From CAZDUS01 sp964609375 (GTDB lineage Bacteria; Verrucomicrobiota; Kiritimatiellia; CAIKKV01; CAITUY01): DNA of 23,232 nucleotides. The DNA lies in NCBI GenBank assembly GCA_964609375.1, contig CAZSSA010000031.1, forward strand, positions 1-23,232, given 5' to 3'. Both the position numbers and the translations under genes were made by a program. Positions within the stretch are counted from its first letter, which is position 1, and every line of letters starts with the position of its first letter. This document shows, one piece after another, positions 16,207-23,232 of the stretch. The notes under the pieces are model-generated. The model searched no databases. It saw nothing but the letters and a program-made list of their open reading frames with translations, and was not told the DNA's origin.

Positions 16207-17091
16207 TCAAATTCCATGCGTCTGCCGAACCTCCACCCACCAGCTCCCCATCGATTGCCCCTTGGCGACAATACGTCCCGTCGGTGATGGCTCCGTCACC
16301 GCACCCTTTTTCCATCCGCATACCCGGTACAACGTGCAGAACGAGAAATCCGGCGCCACGCCACCCTGTCCACCCACTAACTCGCCACCACGACGCACAT
16401 TGTCCTGCATCCATGCCGGAAGGGTGAGATGATAGGGATTCCGTTGCACCTCGCCAACATGAAATGATGTCGCCGCCACCAACTCCGCCACATCATCCGC
16501 CCGGGACTCCACCATCAAGTTGGGCTTATCCATCGCCGCCCAGAATTCGGTCTCTACCACCACACACGAAAACGTCGCCGGCATGGCCGCTAACGCCTCC
16601 ATGACCAGATGATGCGTCCCGATATGCGAGGCATTCCAGTCACCGGCATGCGGCAGAAAAATTACCCGCGGCTGATACTGCTCCAGGATCCCTCGAATGA
16701 CGCCAACGGCCTTCCGCCAGTTCCCGGGATCCTCCGCACGACCCTTTGGTGATATCCGCTCTAATCCTTCAGGGACTGAAGCGTGCACCTCCCACCCCAG
16801 AAACGCACAGGCCTCCTTCAGCTCATGCCAACGTCCCTGCCGGCGGTCCTTCTTGCTGCCCAGCGTCACGGCAATATTCGTCACCGACACCCCCGCCTCC
16901 CGTGCAAGCCTCAAGGGAAGCGCCCCCACAATGCATTCATCGTCCGGATGCGGCGAAAAAATCAACGCGCCCCCCGCCGCCGCCTCAGGAGCAGCGTGAT
17001 GCGGAACAGGAATCCCGCCCAGTGGCATACCCTTTCCGCGATTCAACCACGTTTCACACTCACGCACCCACGCCAAATACGGATTTGTCAT
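16207..17091 (-). CDS. PIG-L/LmbE family deacetylase
   Basis: A 294-residue zinc-dependent de-N-acetylase-like protein. The zinc motif S-P-H48-P-D-D51-E occurs after the first strand, and a second cluster, H148-AGDWNAS-H156-IGT-H160-H161, matches the family's distal zinc/active-site histidines. Members remove acetyl groups from GlcNAc-containing lipids, sugars, mycothiol precursors or chitooligosaccharides. Length is typical, with no signal peptide, so it is probably cytosolic. It starts 4 bases after the ROK-like gene stop and ends 81 bases before the aminotransferase. The setting argues for an amino-sugar substrate, but the exact one is unknown. Confidence 0.93.
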   Translation of the reverse strand: MTNPYLAWVRECETWLNRGKGMPLGGIPVPHHAAPEAAAGGALIFSPHPDDECIVGALPLRLAREAGVSVTNIAVTLGSKKDRRQGRWHELKEACAFLGWEVHASVPEGLERISPKGRAEDPGNWRKAVGVIRGILEQYQPRVIFLPHAGDWNASHIGTHHLVMEALAAMPATFSCVVVETEFWAAMDKPNLMVESRADDVAELVAATSFHVGEVQRNPYHLTLPAWMQDNVRRGGELVGGQGGVAPDFSFCTLYRVCGWKKGAVTEPSPTGRIVAKGQSMGSWWVEVRQTHGI

Positions 17092-17095
17092 GCTT

Positions 17096-18511
17096 CTATT
17101 TCTCCACTACCGGCAAACTCGCCGCCACCACCGCCTGCCCATGTCGCTTGTCCGTCTCCCCCGGCATCATCAGTCGGATGCTCCCCGCCACCTCCGGAGC
17201 CTCAACGGCCATCACATGGCGCGCCCGATCAAGAATGATCTCTCCCCCGGTTCCGGTTGTCACACGACCCAGGACCAGGACATTACGAAGCGGATAGAAC
17301 TCCCGGTATTGTAGCACCGCATACCCAAACCATGTCCCGATGGTCTCATAGATCAAACGCGCCCGTGGATCATTCCCCGCCATCAACTCCTGCACCGCCA
17401 CCAGTTTTTCAGGCAGGGGCATCGTTTCCGGCAATTCAATCCCCGCCGCCTTCGCCAGCCGCGGTATGGCCTGCTGTGAAAAATACTGCGCTCCACACCC
17501 CCTGTCGCCAGACCACTCATCCGCTGGCGCATCCGCTCGTCCATCAATGGGAGCAAAGGCCAACTCGTTCAGCCAGGGCGTCAATGACCCGTCCGGCGTG
17601 ACGAACCCTGCCGCCTCACTGGTTCCCATCGAAACCCCGAGAACCGCATTATCCTTCAACGCGGAGGCGCCCGCCAGCGCCGTCACTTCGCCATCATTCA
17701 TGACCACCAGCGGGATGTTCCCCCATTCCTTCCGGATACGATGGAACATGTTTTTCACATGAACATCAAAGTCGGAGGGTGAAACCCCGCGAAACAACGA
17801 GGCAACCCGCACCTGATTTTCAACGTATACCCCGGCGGCACTGCCCCCAATGGCATCGACCCTCGGCAGGTGCTTCGCCGCACGCCTCAATGAATCCATG
17901 ATGCCCTGATAATGATACTCAGGGTTTTTCTCGAAATACGGCTGCCACCCGATTTCTTCGGTGAACAACACCTTTCCATCCATGACAGCCGATGCCTTGC
18001 GATCACTCCCGCCCAGGTCAAACCCGATCCGGCACCCATTCCACTGGCCGCCGATCCGTTTCGCCGGCAAGCACGCCGCGGGCACCTTGGCCGCCGCCAC
18101 CGATACCACCTCAAGGTCGCCATCATAAATCTTGCGCCCGATGAGTTCATTATCAAACACCCCCGTCGCCGACTCCGCATAGTGCTTCTTCAGCCCTTCC
18201 GCCACCGACGGGGGACCGCTAAAGTAAATCGTCCGTCCGCCATACGCCCACAGCATGAACTTCACCAGGCGCTCCACATGGCCAAGATTCTCCACAGCCC
18301 GCGGATGCCCCTCGGGGAACAAATAGCCATCCCGCCGCGATACCGCCCCGGCAGGCTGCGCCAGCGCCAGCGAAAAGGCAATGTTTCCACCACACAAAAC
18401 CGCCGCCTGCTGAAACTGATGCCAGACACCCACCAGCGGCATAAATCCGCTATCAAGGGGCGCCGCCACCTTCCCAAGCCCACCATTAATTGAGTTATTC
18501 CTTGAATTCAT
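17096..18511 (-). CDS. ROK-like sugar kinase/regulator, divergent
   Basis: The protein is 471 residues from the ATG at 18511; an upstream TTG at 18547 is possible but without support. Residues about 160-471 resemble the ROK/hexokinase fold: phosphate-1 motif D165-L-G-G-S-D, sugar-binding GGSAAGVYVENQ, the likely catalytic Asp273 in M-N-D-G-E, and phosphate-2-like GVSMGTSEAAG at about 292. The classic ROK zinc motif CxCGxxGCxE is absent; in its place is GDRGCGAQYF at 335-344. An N-terminal region of about 150 residues with no recognisable fold is added; no helix-turn-helix is evident there. It may be a kinase for an amino sugar or a sugar-sensing relative. First gene of the minus-strand run. 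Confidence 0.75.
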   Translation of the reverse strand: MNSRNNSINGGLGKVAAPLDSGFMPLVGVWHQFQQAAVLCGGNIAFSLALAQPAGAVSRRDGYLFPEGHPRAVENLGHVERLVKFMLWAYGGRTIYFSGPPSVAEGLKKHYAESATGVFDNELIGRKIYDGDLEVVSVAAAKVPAACLPAKRIGGQWNGCRIGFDLGGSDRKASAVMDGKVLFTEEIGWQPYFEKNPEYHYQGIMDSLRRAAKHLPRVDAIGGSAAGVYVENQVRVASLFRGVSPSDFDVHVKNMFHRIRKEWGNIPLVVMNDGEVTALAGASALKDNAVLGVSMGTSEAAGFVTPDGSLTPWLNELAFAPIDGRADAPADEWSGDRGCGAQYFSQQAIPRLAKAAGIELPETMPLPEKLVAVQELMAGNDPRARLIYETIGTWFGYAVLQYREFYPLRNVLVLGRVTTGTGGEIILDRARHVMAVEAPEVAGSIRLMMPGETDKRHGQAVVAASLPVVEK

Positions 18512-18621
18512 GGCGAAACAAATACGATAAATACGCCGCCAGAGCAACGATGTTTACCAGTAATCCACCCCAGACTTGACCCGCCACCCGTTTCTGCTTA
18601 CCGTGTGCGCCTATTATCAAT

Positions 18622-19485
18622 ATGTTAATAATCATTCTCAAAACCTTATCTTGGTTTTTCAGCAGCCTGCCTCTGCAATCAGCTCTCTCCATTGGGCGAG
18701 GCATGGGATGGATATACGGTTCCCTCATCCGCTACCATCGGCAGGATGCCATCAACGCTCTCCGTGACTCGCTGCCGGAAAAAAGCGAAAAGGAACGGCG
18801 TTACATTCTGGAATCAATGTATCGTAACCTCGGCATGAACATCGTTGAGGAATTCCGCCTCCCTCACATCACGGAAGAGGAATTGCAGCGCATCATTCTG
18901 TGGGAAGGAGAGCAGAACGCACGGAATGTCCTCGCCGCGGGCAAGGGAATGATTGTCCTTTCGGCCCATGTGGGCAACTGGGATATCCTATGTACCATAG
19001 CCCCTAAATTCGACTTCCCCGCCACCATCATCACCAAGAACATCAAAAACGAATCCTTGAACCGGTTCTGGATGGAATCTCGCAGCCGATTTGGCCTGAA
19101 ATTCGTCCCGGCACACAATTCGTATCGCCAATGCCTCGCGGCCTTACGCAAGAACGAGATCGTTGGCTTTATTCTGGATCAGAACATGATCAACACCGAA
19201 GGGATCTTTGTTGATTTCTTTGGCAAACCAGCCTGCACATCACCCGGCCTCGCCTATATGGCGGCCCAATCCGGGGCGGCTGTCGTTCCTGTCTTTATCG
19301 TCCGCGGAGACAACGGCGTCCACACCGTAAAAATGCTTCCAGCCATTCCGCCGCCCCCCGACCGGAAACCCGGAACCATTAGCGATTATACACAACGCTA
19401 CACCAAGGTCATTGAGAGCGCCGTGCGCGAGCATCCCGACCAATGGATCTGGATTCATCGCCGATGGCGCACCAAACCCCAATAG
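18622..19485 (+). CDS. Lipid A biosynthesis acyltransferase (LpxL/HtrB-like), copy 1
   Basis: A 287-residue lysophospholipid acyltransferase of the LpxL/LpxM family, which adds a secondary acyl chain to the lipid A precursor at the inner membrane. The catalytic H-x4-D motif is H116-VGNWD121. The downstream GFILDQNM and GIFVDFFG motifs and the C-terminal HPDQWIWIHRRW are characteristic. An N-terminal hydrophobic stretch (about 2-30) is the membrane anchor. The start lacks a clear ribosome-binding site. It is transcribed away from the ROK-like gene and ends 4 bases from the stop of a convergent paralogue. Acyl donor and acylated position are unknown. Confidence 0.93.
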   Translation: MLIIILKTLSWFFSSLPLQSALSIGRGMGWIYGSLIRYHRQDAINALRDSLPEKSEKERRYILESMYRNLGMNIVEEFRLPHITEEELQRIILWEGEQNARNVLAAGKGMIVLSAHVGNWDILCTIAPKFDFPATIITKNIKNESLNRFWMESRSRFGLKFVPAHNSYRQCLAALRKNEIVGFILDQNMINTEGIFVDFFGKPACTSPGLAYMAAQSGAAVVPVFIVRGDNGVHTVKMLPAIPPPPDRKPGTISDYTQRYTKVIESAVREHPDQWIWIHRRWRTKPQ

Positions 19486-19489
19486 CCCC

Positions 19490-20440
19490 TCAGCAATCCG
19501 CATAGAACGGGTACCGATCCTGCGCAACTCCCGGCATACGCCGCTTCCACCGCTTGTAGGTCCACAACCACTGCGAGGGATCCCGCCTGATCTCCTCCTC
19601 CAGCAAGGCTCCAATGTGAGCCGTAATCGTTGCTGGATCCCTCCCTTTCAACGCCTCCGGTCGTAACACATCGCGAACATAACAACGATAACGACCACCC
19701 CCCTGATGACAGCAATACGCCATCACCAACGGTGACTCCATCCGCCCCGCCAATCCAGCCGCTGCTCCGGACATCGGAACCGGGACGCCAAAAAACGGCA
19801 CAAATATTCCACCTTCCTCCACCCGTGTATCCTGATCCAGTAACAAGGCAACCGAGCCTTTATCCCGCAACACCCTGACCAATGCCTTTAATGCTCCTGC
19901 ACGGGGTACAATCCGTTGTCCCGATGCCTCCCGTAATTGGTTAATCCGCCTGTCAATACGCGGGTTTTTGATGGGTTTTGCCACACTGACGAGCGATGAA
20001 CCATGCAACATCGCCACATGCCCGAAAACTTCCCAGTTGCCTAAATGCGCCGTTACCGCCACCAACGGCCCCCCTCTCAACCACTGCACACTTGCGGGGT
20101 CCACCTCGACATATCGCTGAATGCGCTCGCCCGCGTTCCGCGAAAACCAGAAGTAATCCAACATCGTCAGGGAGAAATTCTGAAAGACTTTTCGAATGAT
20201 CATTCGCTTCTCTTTGCGGGACAGTGAATCTCCATACGCCAAATCCAGATTGGCCATGGCAATGCGGCAATCCCGCCGATCCACACCACACGCCAACCGT
20301 CCCGCGCCCTTCGCCAGCGCCACAACCCAGGATCGGGGCAAAAAAGGAATGCAGCGCGAAGCCAACATGAAAACGGCATCTTCAATCCAAAACCAAATCC
20401 GCTTCCCCGCCGTCATTTGTTTCTTTGTGCTGGTTCCCAT
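19490..20440 (-). CDS. Lipid A biosynthesis acyltransferase (LpxL/HtrB-like), copy 2
   Basis: A 316-residue paralogue of the convergent gene. The catalytic motif is H132-LGNWE137 (H-x4-E rather than H-x4-D). Family motifs ALLLDQDTR, GIFVPFFG and DPSQWLWTYKRW are present, and an N-terminal hydrophobic helix lies at about 15-50. A GAGGAA site stands upstream of the ATG at 20440. The D/E difference and low overall similarity to copy 1 suggest an old duplication with separate roles, such as acylating different positions of lipid A. It lies downstream of the OmpA-family gene on the same strand but behind that gene's terminator, so it probably has its own promoter. Confidence 0.93.
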   Translation of the reverse strand: MGTSTKKQMTAGKRIWFWIEDAVFMLASRCIPFLPRSWVVALAKGAGRLACGVDRRDCRIAMANLDLAYGDSLSRKEKRMIIRKVFQNFSLTMLDYFWFSRNAGERIQRYVEVDPASVQWLRGGPLVAVTAHLGNWEVFGHVAMLHGSSLVSVAKPIKNPRIDRRINQLREASGQRIVPRAGALKALVRVLRDKGSVALLLDQDTRVEEGGIFVPFFGVPVPMSGAAAGLAGRMESPLVMAYCCHQGGGRYRCYVRDVLRPEALKGRDPATITAHIGALLEEEIRRDPSQWLWTYKRWKRRMPGVAQDRYPFYADC

Positions 20441-20518
20441 GGTTTATTCCTCGTAGGGCCTCGCTTGCGACGCCTGCGCACGTCGTCTCAAACTTCATGA
20501 ACTCAGACCTGCTTCGAA

Positions 20519-20550
20519 TAAAAAGGCCCGAAACATTGCTGTTTCGGGCC
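20519..20550 (-). terminator. Rho-independent terminator of the OmpA-family gene
   Basis: A perfect 10-bp stem GGCCCGAAAC (20525-20534) / GTTTCGGGCC (20541-20550) with a 6-base loop. On the minus strand it is followed by TTTTTATT. It lies 21 bases after the stop at 20572. Confidence 0.93.
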
Positions 20551-20571
20551 CTGATCACACATCGCCTTGAA

Positions 20572-21942
20572 TCACTTCTTTGTCGCTGTGGCGGGCGGTA
20601 ACTCCACCGCCTTGATCGGGGTCGCCGGCGCAGGCGGCAGCCCGGACTTGCGAATGTACACCTCAACCCGGCGGTTTACCGGATTCCCGTTGATCTTGTC
20701 ATTCGCGGCCTTCGGGCGGTCAAACCCATAACCCACGGCCTTCATCAACGATCGATCAATGCTTCCCTTCGTCGCCAGGTAATCCACGCAGGCCTTGGCA
20801 CGACGCTCCGACAGCGCCTGGTTATAGTCGCGCTTGGAATCCTTCAACTTGTCGGCATGGCCTTCAATGCGGGCCGTCGCGCCAGGATCACGCTGCAACA
20901 CCTTGGCAATCACATCCAACTTGCCGAAATACTCCGGCTTGATAATCGACTGATCTTTATCAAATTGGATATTCAACTCGAACAACTGCAGGTCATCAGC
21001 GGCATGACCAACCCGGGGATCCGTACCATCTTCCATGACTTCATGACCATCCGCCACACCCCCGCCATCGGTGTCGCGAAGCTTCGGATCCGTGGTATAA
21101 TGGAACACCTCGGGACCATCCTTCAATCCATCATAGTCCGTATCGGGATTCAGCGGATCCGTCATGTATGTCCGGACTTCATCAAAATCACCCAACCCGT
21201 CGCGATCCGTATCCGGATGATAGGGATCCGTCCTGATCCGCAATTCCTCTTCATCCGTCAACCCGTCGGCGTCGCTGTCCTTCGGCCCACCGGAAACCGT
21301 GAAAGCAGGTGCAACGTTGGCGCCAAACACATACCGGACGCCCACATCAAAGATCGAATTGACAGTGCCTTTCTCGCTGATTCCAGCCATGGAACCACGG
21401 AAATCAGCCCGCAGAGACCACGAATCATTGTAATTATAGATAACGCCACCACCGCCTCGCAGCCCAATATCCGCATCATCGTTATTTTCAAAGGAGTCGC
21501 CAAACTTGATCGCCGCCGCACCGAGCGTCAGATAAGGATCCACGCGTTTCCACGGGGTGAAGTGAAACAGGGCATCTCCAGTCAAACCAATCGCCCACGT
21601 CGAATCCACACCGGCTTCATCCTGCAAGCGGTCACGCTTCATCCCCTTCGGCCCTTCATAGCCATCGTAGTCCACATACGTGGATCCCTTCAGATCCGGG
21701 CACAGCAAAATCCCGGCTTCAAACGTCCACCACCGGGAATAGTCGTAACCCAACCGCGCGGTCCCGACAAATCCGTCGTCTGTCGGAAAGTCACCCTCAA
21801 AATCCATCCGACCCACCGAAAACGTGATGTTCACCGGATGCTCATTCCCGGTTTCCTCGGCACCAGCCTCCATCCCCTTGCCCCACAACCCAACAGCCAC
21901 ACCGGCGCACATGATCACCTTAAAAATACTGCTCTTTTTCAT
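20572..21942 (-). CDS. OmpA-family outer-membrane protein with TSP3 repeats
   Basis: The protein is 456 residues from the ATG at 21942, chosen because an AGGAAGGA site is close upstream and a signal peptide follows (MKKSSIFKV, hydrophobic run, cleavage near MEAGA). About residues 30-215 have alternating patterns of an eight-strand OmpA-like beta-barrel. Residues about 220-305 carry calcium-binding thrombospondin type 3 repeats (DSDADGLTDEEE, DTDRDGLGDFDE, DTDYDGLKDG, DTDGGGVADG). Residues about 320-435 form the OmpA C-terminal peptidoglycan-binding domain (IEGHAD, NQALSERRA, NRRVEVYI). A Pro/Ala tail ends the protein. It likely tethers the outer membrane to peptidoglycan. Confidence 0.94.
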   Translation of the reverse strand: MKKSSIFKVIMCAGVAVGLWGKGMEAGAEETGNEHPVNITFSVGRMDFEGDFPTDDGFVGTARLGYDYSRWWTFEAGILLCPDLKGSTYVDYDGYEGPKGMKRDRLQDEAGVDSTWAIGLTGDALFHFTPWKRVDPYLTLGAAAIKFGDSFENNDDADIGLRGGGGVIYNYNDSWSLRADFRGSMAGISEKGTVNSIFDVGVRYVFGANVAPAFTVSGGPKDSDADGLTDEEELRIRTDPYHPDTDRDGLGDFDEVRTYMTDPLNPDTDYDGLKDGPEVFHYTTDPKLRDTDGGGVADGHEVMEDGTDPRVGHAADDLQLFELNIQFDKDQSIIKPEYFGKLDVIAKVLQRDPGATARIEGHADKLKDSKRDYNQALSERRAKACVDYLATKGSIDRSLMKAVGYGFDRPKAANDKINGNPVNRRVEVYIRKSGLPPAPATPIKAVELPPATATKK

Positions 21943-22048
21943 TCGCTTATCCTTCCTGTTCAGTTCCAATGACCATGATGGTCGAAATCTGTCTGTGTAT
22001 TAGCACACCCCCCTCCCTCACAAAAGGAAAAAAAGGTTGTATCTTCTA

Positions 22049-22078
22049 TTTGACATCGATGGGGCTGATCCATATTTT
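22049..22078 (+). promoter_or_regulatory. Sigma70-type promoter of the efp operon
   Basis: A consensus TTGACA (22049-22054) and TATTTT (22073-22078) are separated by 18 bases. An AAGGAAGGA ribosome-binding site (about 22107-22115) lies 10 bases before the efp ATG. The leader would be about 40 bases. Confidence 0.65.
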
Positions 22079-22125
22079 ATGCGCCTGTCTTTAATGGCCA
22101 AGGGTGAAGGAAGGATTTAATCGTT

Positions 22126-22695
22126 ATGGCGGACTATACAGCATCGGACTTTCGCAAGGGACTCAAGGTCGAACTCGACAACATCCCGTATGTGATTTCG
22201 GAATTTAATTTCGTCAAGCCCGGCAAGGGCGCCGCTATCTACACCTGCCGCCTGAAAAGCCTCCTCGATGGCAACACCTACGTCAGAAACTTCCGATCGA
22301 ACGACGTCCTCAAAAAACCGGATCTGGACGAGAAGGCCATGCGCTACTCCCACAATGAGGGCGATGACTACATCTTTATGGATGAGAATTTCGAGCAGTT
22401 CACCCTTTCAGCCTCCGTTCTGGGCGACAACCGTTTCTTCCTCTTCGAGGACTGCGAAGTTTCCGTGCTTTATTTCAATGGCCGCCCGGTGGATGTCACC
22501 CTCCCGACGTTCATCGAAAAGGAGATCCTCGAGACCGAACCCGGTGCCCGCGGCAACACCGCCACCAACGTTCTCAAGGCGGCCAAAATCAATGGCGGAT
22601 TCGAAATTCACGTCCCCCTGTTCATTAATCAGGGCGATATTGTGAAAATCGACACCCGCACCGGCGAATACAGCGACCGCGTTTCAAAGCGCTGA
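22126..22695 (+). CDS. efp: Elongation factor P
   Basis: A 189-residue EF-P, which relieves ribosome stalling at polyproline stretches. Three beta-barrel domains are recognisable: an N-terminal KOW-like domain with the modification loop P32-G-K34-G-A-A, an OB domain from about residue 65 (YIFMDENFEQF), and a C-terminal OB domain ending GEYSDRVSKR. Lys34 is the site of beta-lysylation in EpmA-type systems, and the gene for EpmA follows directly. The efp stop and the epmA start overlap in TGATG, which predicts translational coupling. Length and termini are normal. Confidence 0.97.
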   Translation: MADYTASDFRKGLKVELDNIPYVISEFNFVKPGKGAAIYTCRLKSLLDGNTYVRNFRSNDVLKKPDLDEKAMRYSHNEGDDYIFMDENFEQFTLSASVLGDNRFFLFEDCEVSVLYFNGRPVDVTLPTFIEKEILETEPGARGNTATNVLKAAKINGGFEIHVPLFINQGDIVKIDTRTGEYSDRVSKR

Positions 22696-23232
22696 TGACA
22701 TCGCCCTACCATGAGCAGGCCAGGCTCCGTGCGCTAAAACCTGCTCTTGCGTACCGCAGTCAAATCCTTGCCGCCATCCGCGGATGGTTCGCCTCCGAAA
22801 ATTTCACCGAGGTCGAAACCCCCGTACGCCTCCCAACACCCGCGCTTGAACTCCATATCGATGCCGAACCTTCAGGCTCCGCCTTCCTTCGTACGTCACC
22901 CGAACTTCACATGAAACGCCTGCTGGCCGCCGGCTATGAAAAAATCTTCCAGATGGGCCCCTGCTTCCGCCAAGGCGAACGCGGCACACTGCATAATCCC
23001 GAATACACCATGCTGGAATGGTACCGCGCCAACGCCAACTACCTCGATATCCTCCAAGACACGGAAACCCTCCTCTCCCACATCTCCTCCCACTCTCAAA
23101 TCTCAAATCTCAATCCCCCCCCCCATTCATCATTAACCATTCCCCATTCCCTCCCCTCTCCATCAACCATCAACCATTCCCCATTCCCTCCCCCCTCCTC
23201 TCCATCAACCATCAACCATCAACCATTCCCCC
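22695..23232 (+). CDS. epmA: EF-P lysine ligase EpmA (partial, runs off the window)
   Basis: The 5' 179 codons of a class II lysyl-tRNA-synthetase-like protein without an anticodon domain; EpmA attaches (R)-beta-lysine to EF-P Lys34. The N terminus (ALAYRSQILAAIRGWF, EVETP), TSPELHMKRLLAAG and the class II motif 2 region FQMGPCFRQGE..TLHNPEYTMLEWY (about 85-110) align well by eye with E. coli EpmA. From about residue 129 the conserved sequence stops and low-complexity Ser/Pro/His/Asn codons follow, encoded by TCTCAAA repeats, a C10 run and tandem ATCAACC-type repeats. The frame stays open to the window end. Whether the catalytic half resumes in frame cannot be seen. Confidence 0.88.
   Translation, partial: MTSPYHEQARLRALKPALAYRSQILAAIRGWFASENFTEVETPVRLPTPALELHIDAEPSGSAFLRTSPELHMKRLLAAGYEKIFQMGPCFRQGERGTLHNPEYTMLEWYRANANYLDILQDTETLLSHISSHSQISNLNPPPHSSLTIPHSLPSPSTINHSPFPPPSSPSTINHQPFP
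23094..23232. repeat. Simple and tandem repeats inside epmA
   Basis: Three types follow each other. First, TCTCAAA-like heptamers at about 23094-23114. Second, a run of ten C's at 23115-23124. Third, a compound tandem array: unit 1 (37 bp, 23139-23175) and unit 2 (49 bp, 23176-23224), both starting ATTCCCCATTCCC and ending in two or three copies of ATCAACC. A third unit begins at 23225 and is cut by the window end. Neither the 37/49-bp nor the 7-bp step is a multiple of three. Confidence 0.9.

Noticed and set aside
20857..21972. Plus-strand open frame of 371 codons opposite the OmpA-family gene
   Set aside because: Low-complexity Ile/Arg composition and no ribosome-binding site; the minus strand encodes a full OmpA-TSP3 protein.
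23139..23232. Tandem repeats as a CRISPR array
   Set aside because: Units are 37 and 49 bp and made of internal 7-bp repeats; there are no unique spacers and the tract is inside a coding frame.

Overview
The window looks like chromosomal DNA from a Gram-negative bacterium of the PVC group, most likely Kiritimatiellota/Lentisphaerota/Verrucomicrobiota. That placement is an inference. It rests on a prepilin-like protein with an N-terminal methylation motif and a C-terminal DG motif, two LpxL-type lipid A acyltransferases, an OmpA-TSP3 porin, a ketol-acid reductoisomerase of the yeast-like short type, and several kinds of short interspersed repeats. No rRNA, tRNA, CRISPR array, transposase or phage gene is visible, and no gene-free stretch exceeds 300 bases.

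Left part (1-4190): a palindromic repeat runs into the end of a DUF6508-like gene. Next come a secreted/pseudopilin-type gene with its own terminator, a divergent ilvC with a good promoter and terminator, mntP (manganese exporter), and a secreted protein of unknown function.

Centre (4187-18511): eleven genes in a row on the minus strand, mostly with short gaps or overlapping ends. In transcription order they are a divergent ROK-like protein, a PIG-L deacetylase, a DegT aminotransferase, a Gfo/Idh/MocA dehydrogenase, NagB, a NahK-like sugar kinase, an ABC ATPase, a giant FtsX-type permease, a secreted coiled-coil protein, HypF and HypC. The first six make a coherent amino-sugar gene set, with an intrinsic-terminator-like hairpin between the aminotransferase and the dehydrogenase. 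The ABC pair resembles LolCDE/MacB-like envelope export systems. HypF and HypC mature NiFe hydrogenases, whose other genes are not in the window.

Right part (18512-23232): two paralogous lipid A acyltransferases lie tail to tail with only 4 bp between their stop codons. Then come a minus-strand OmpA/TSP3 outer-membrane protein with a strong terminator, and a plus-strand operon of elongation factor P and its lysine ligase EpmA. EpmA is cut by the window end, inside an in-frame low-complexity tract made of a C10 run and tandem repeats.

The most unusual points are the amino-sugar cluster with non-canonical NagB and ROK-like members, the interspersed repeats that form the tails of hypC and the DUF6508-like gene, and the repeat tract inside epmA.
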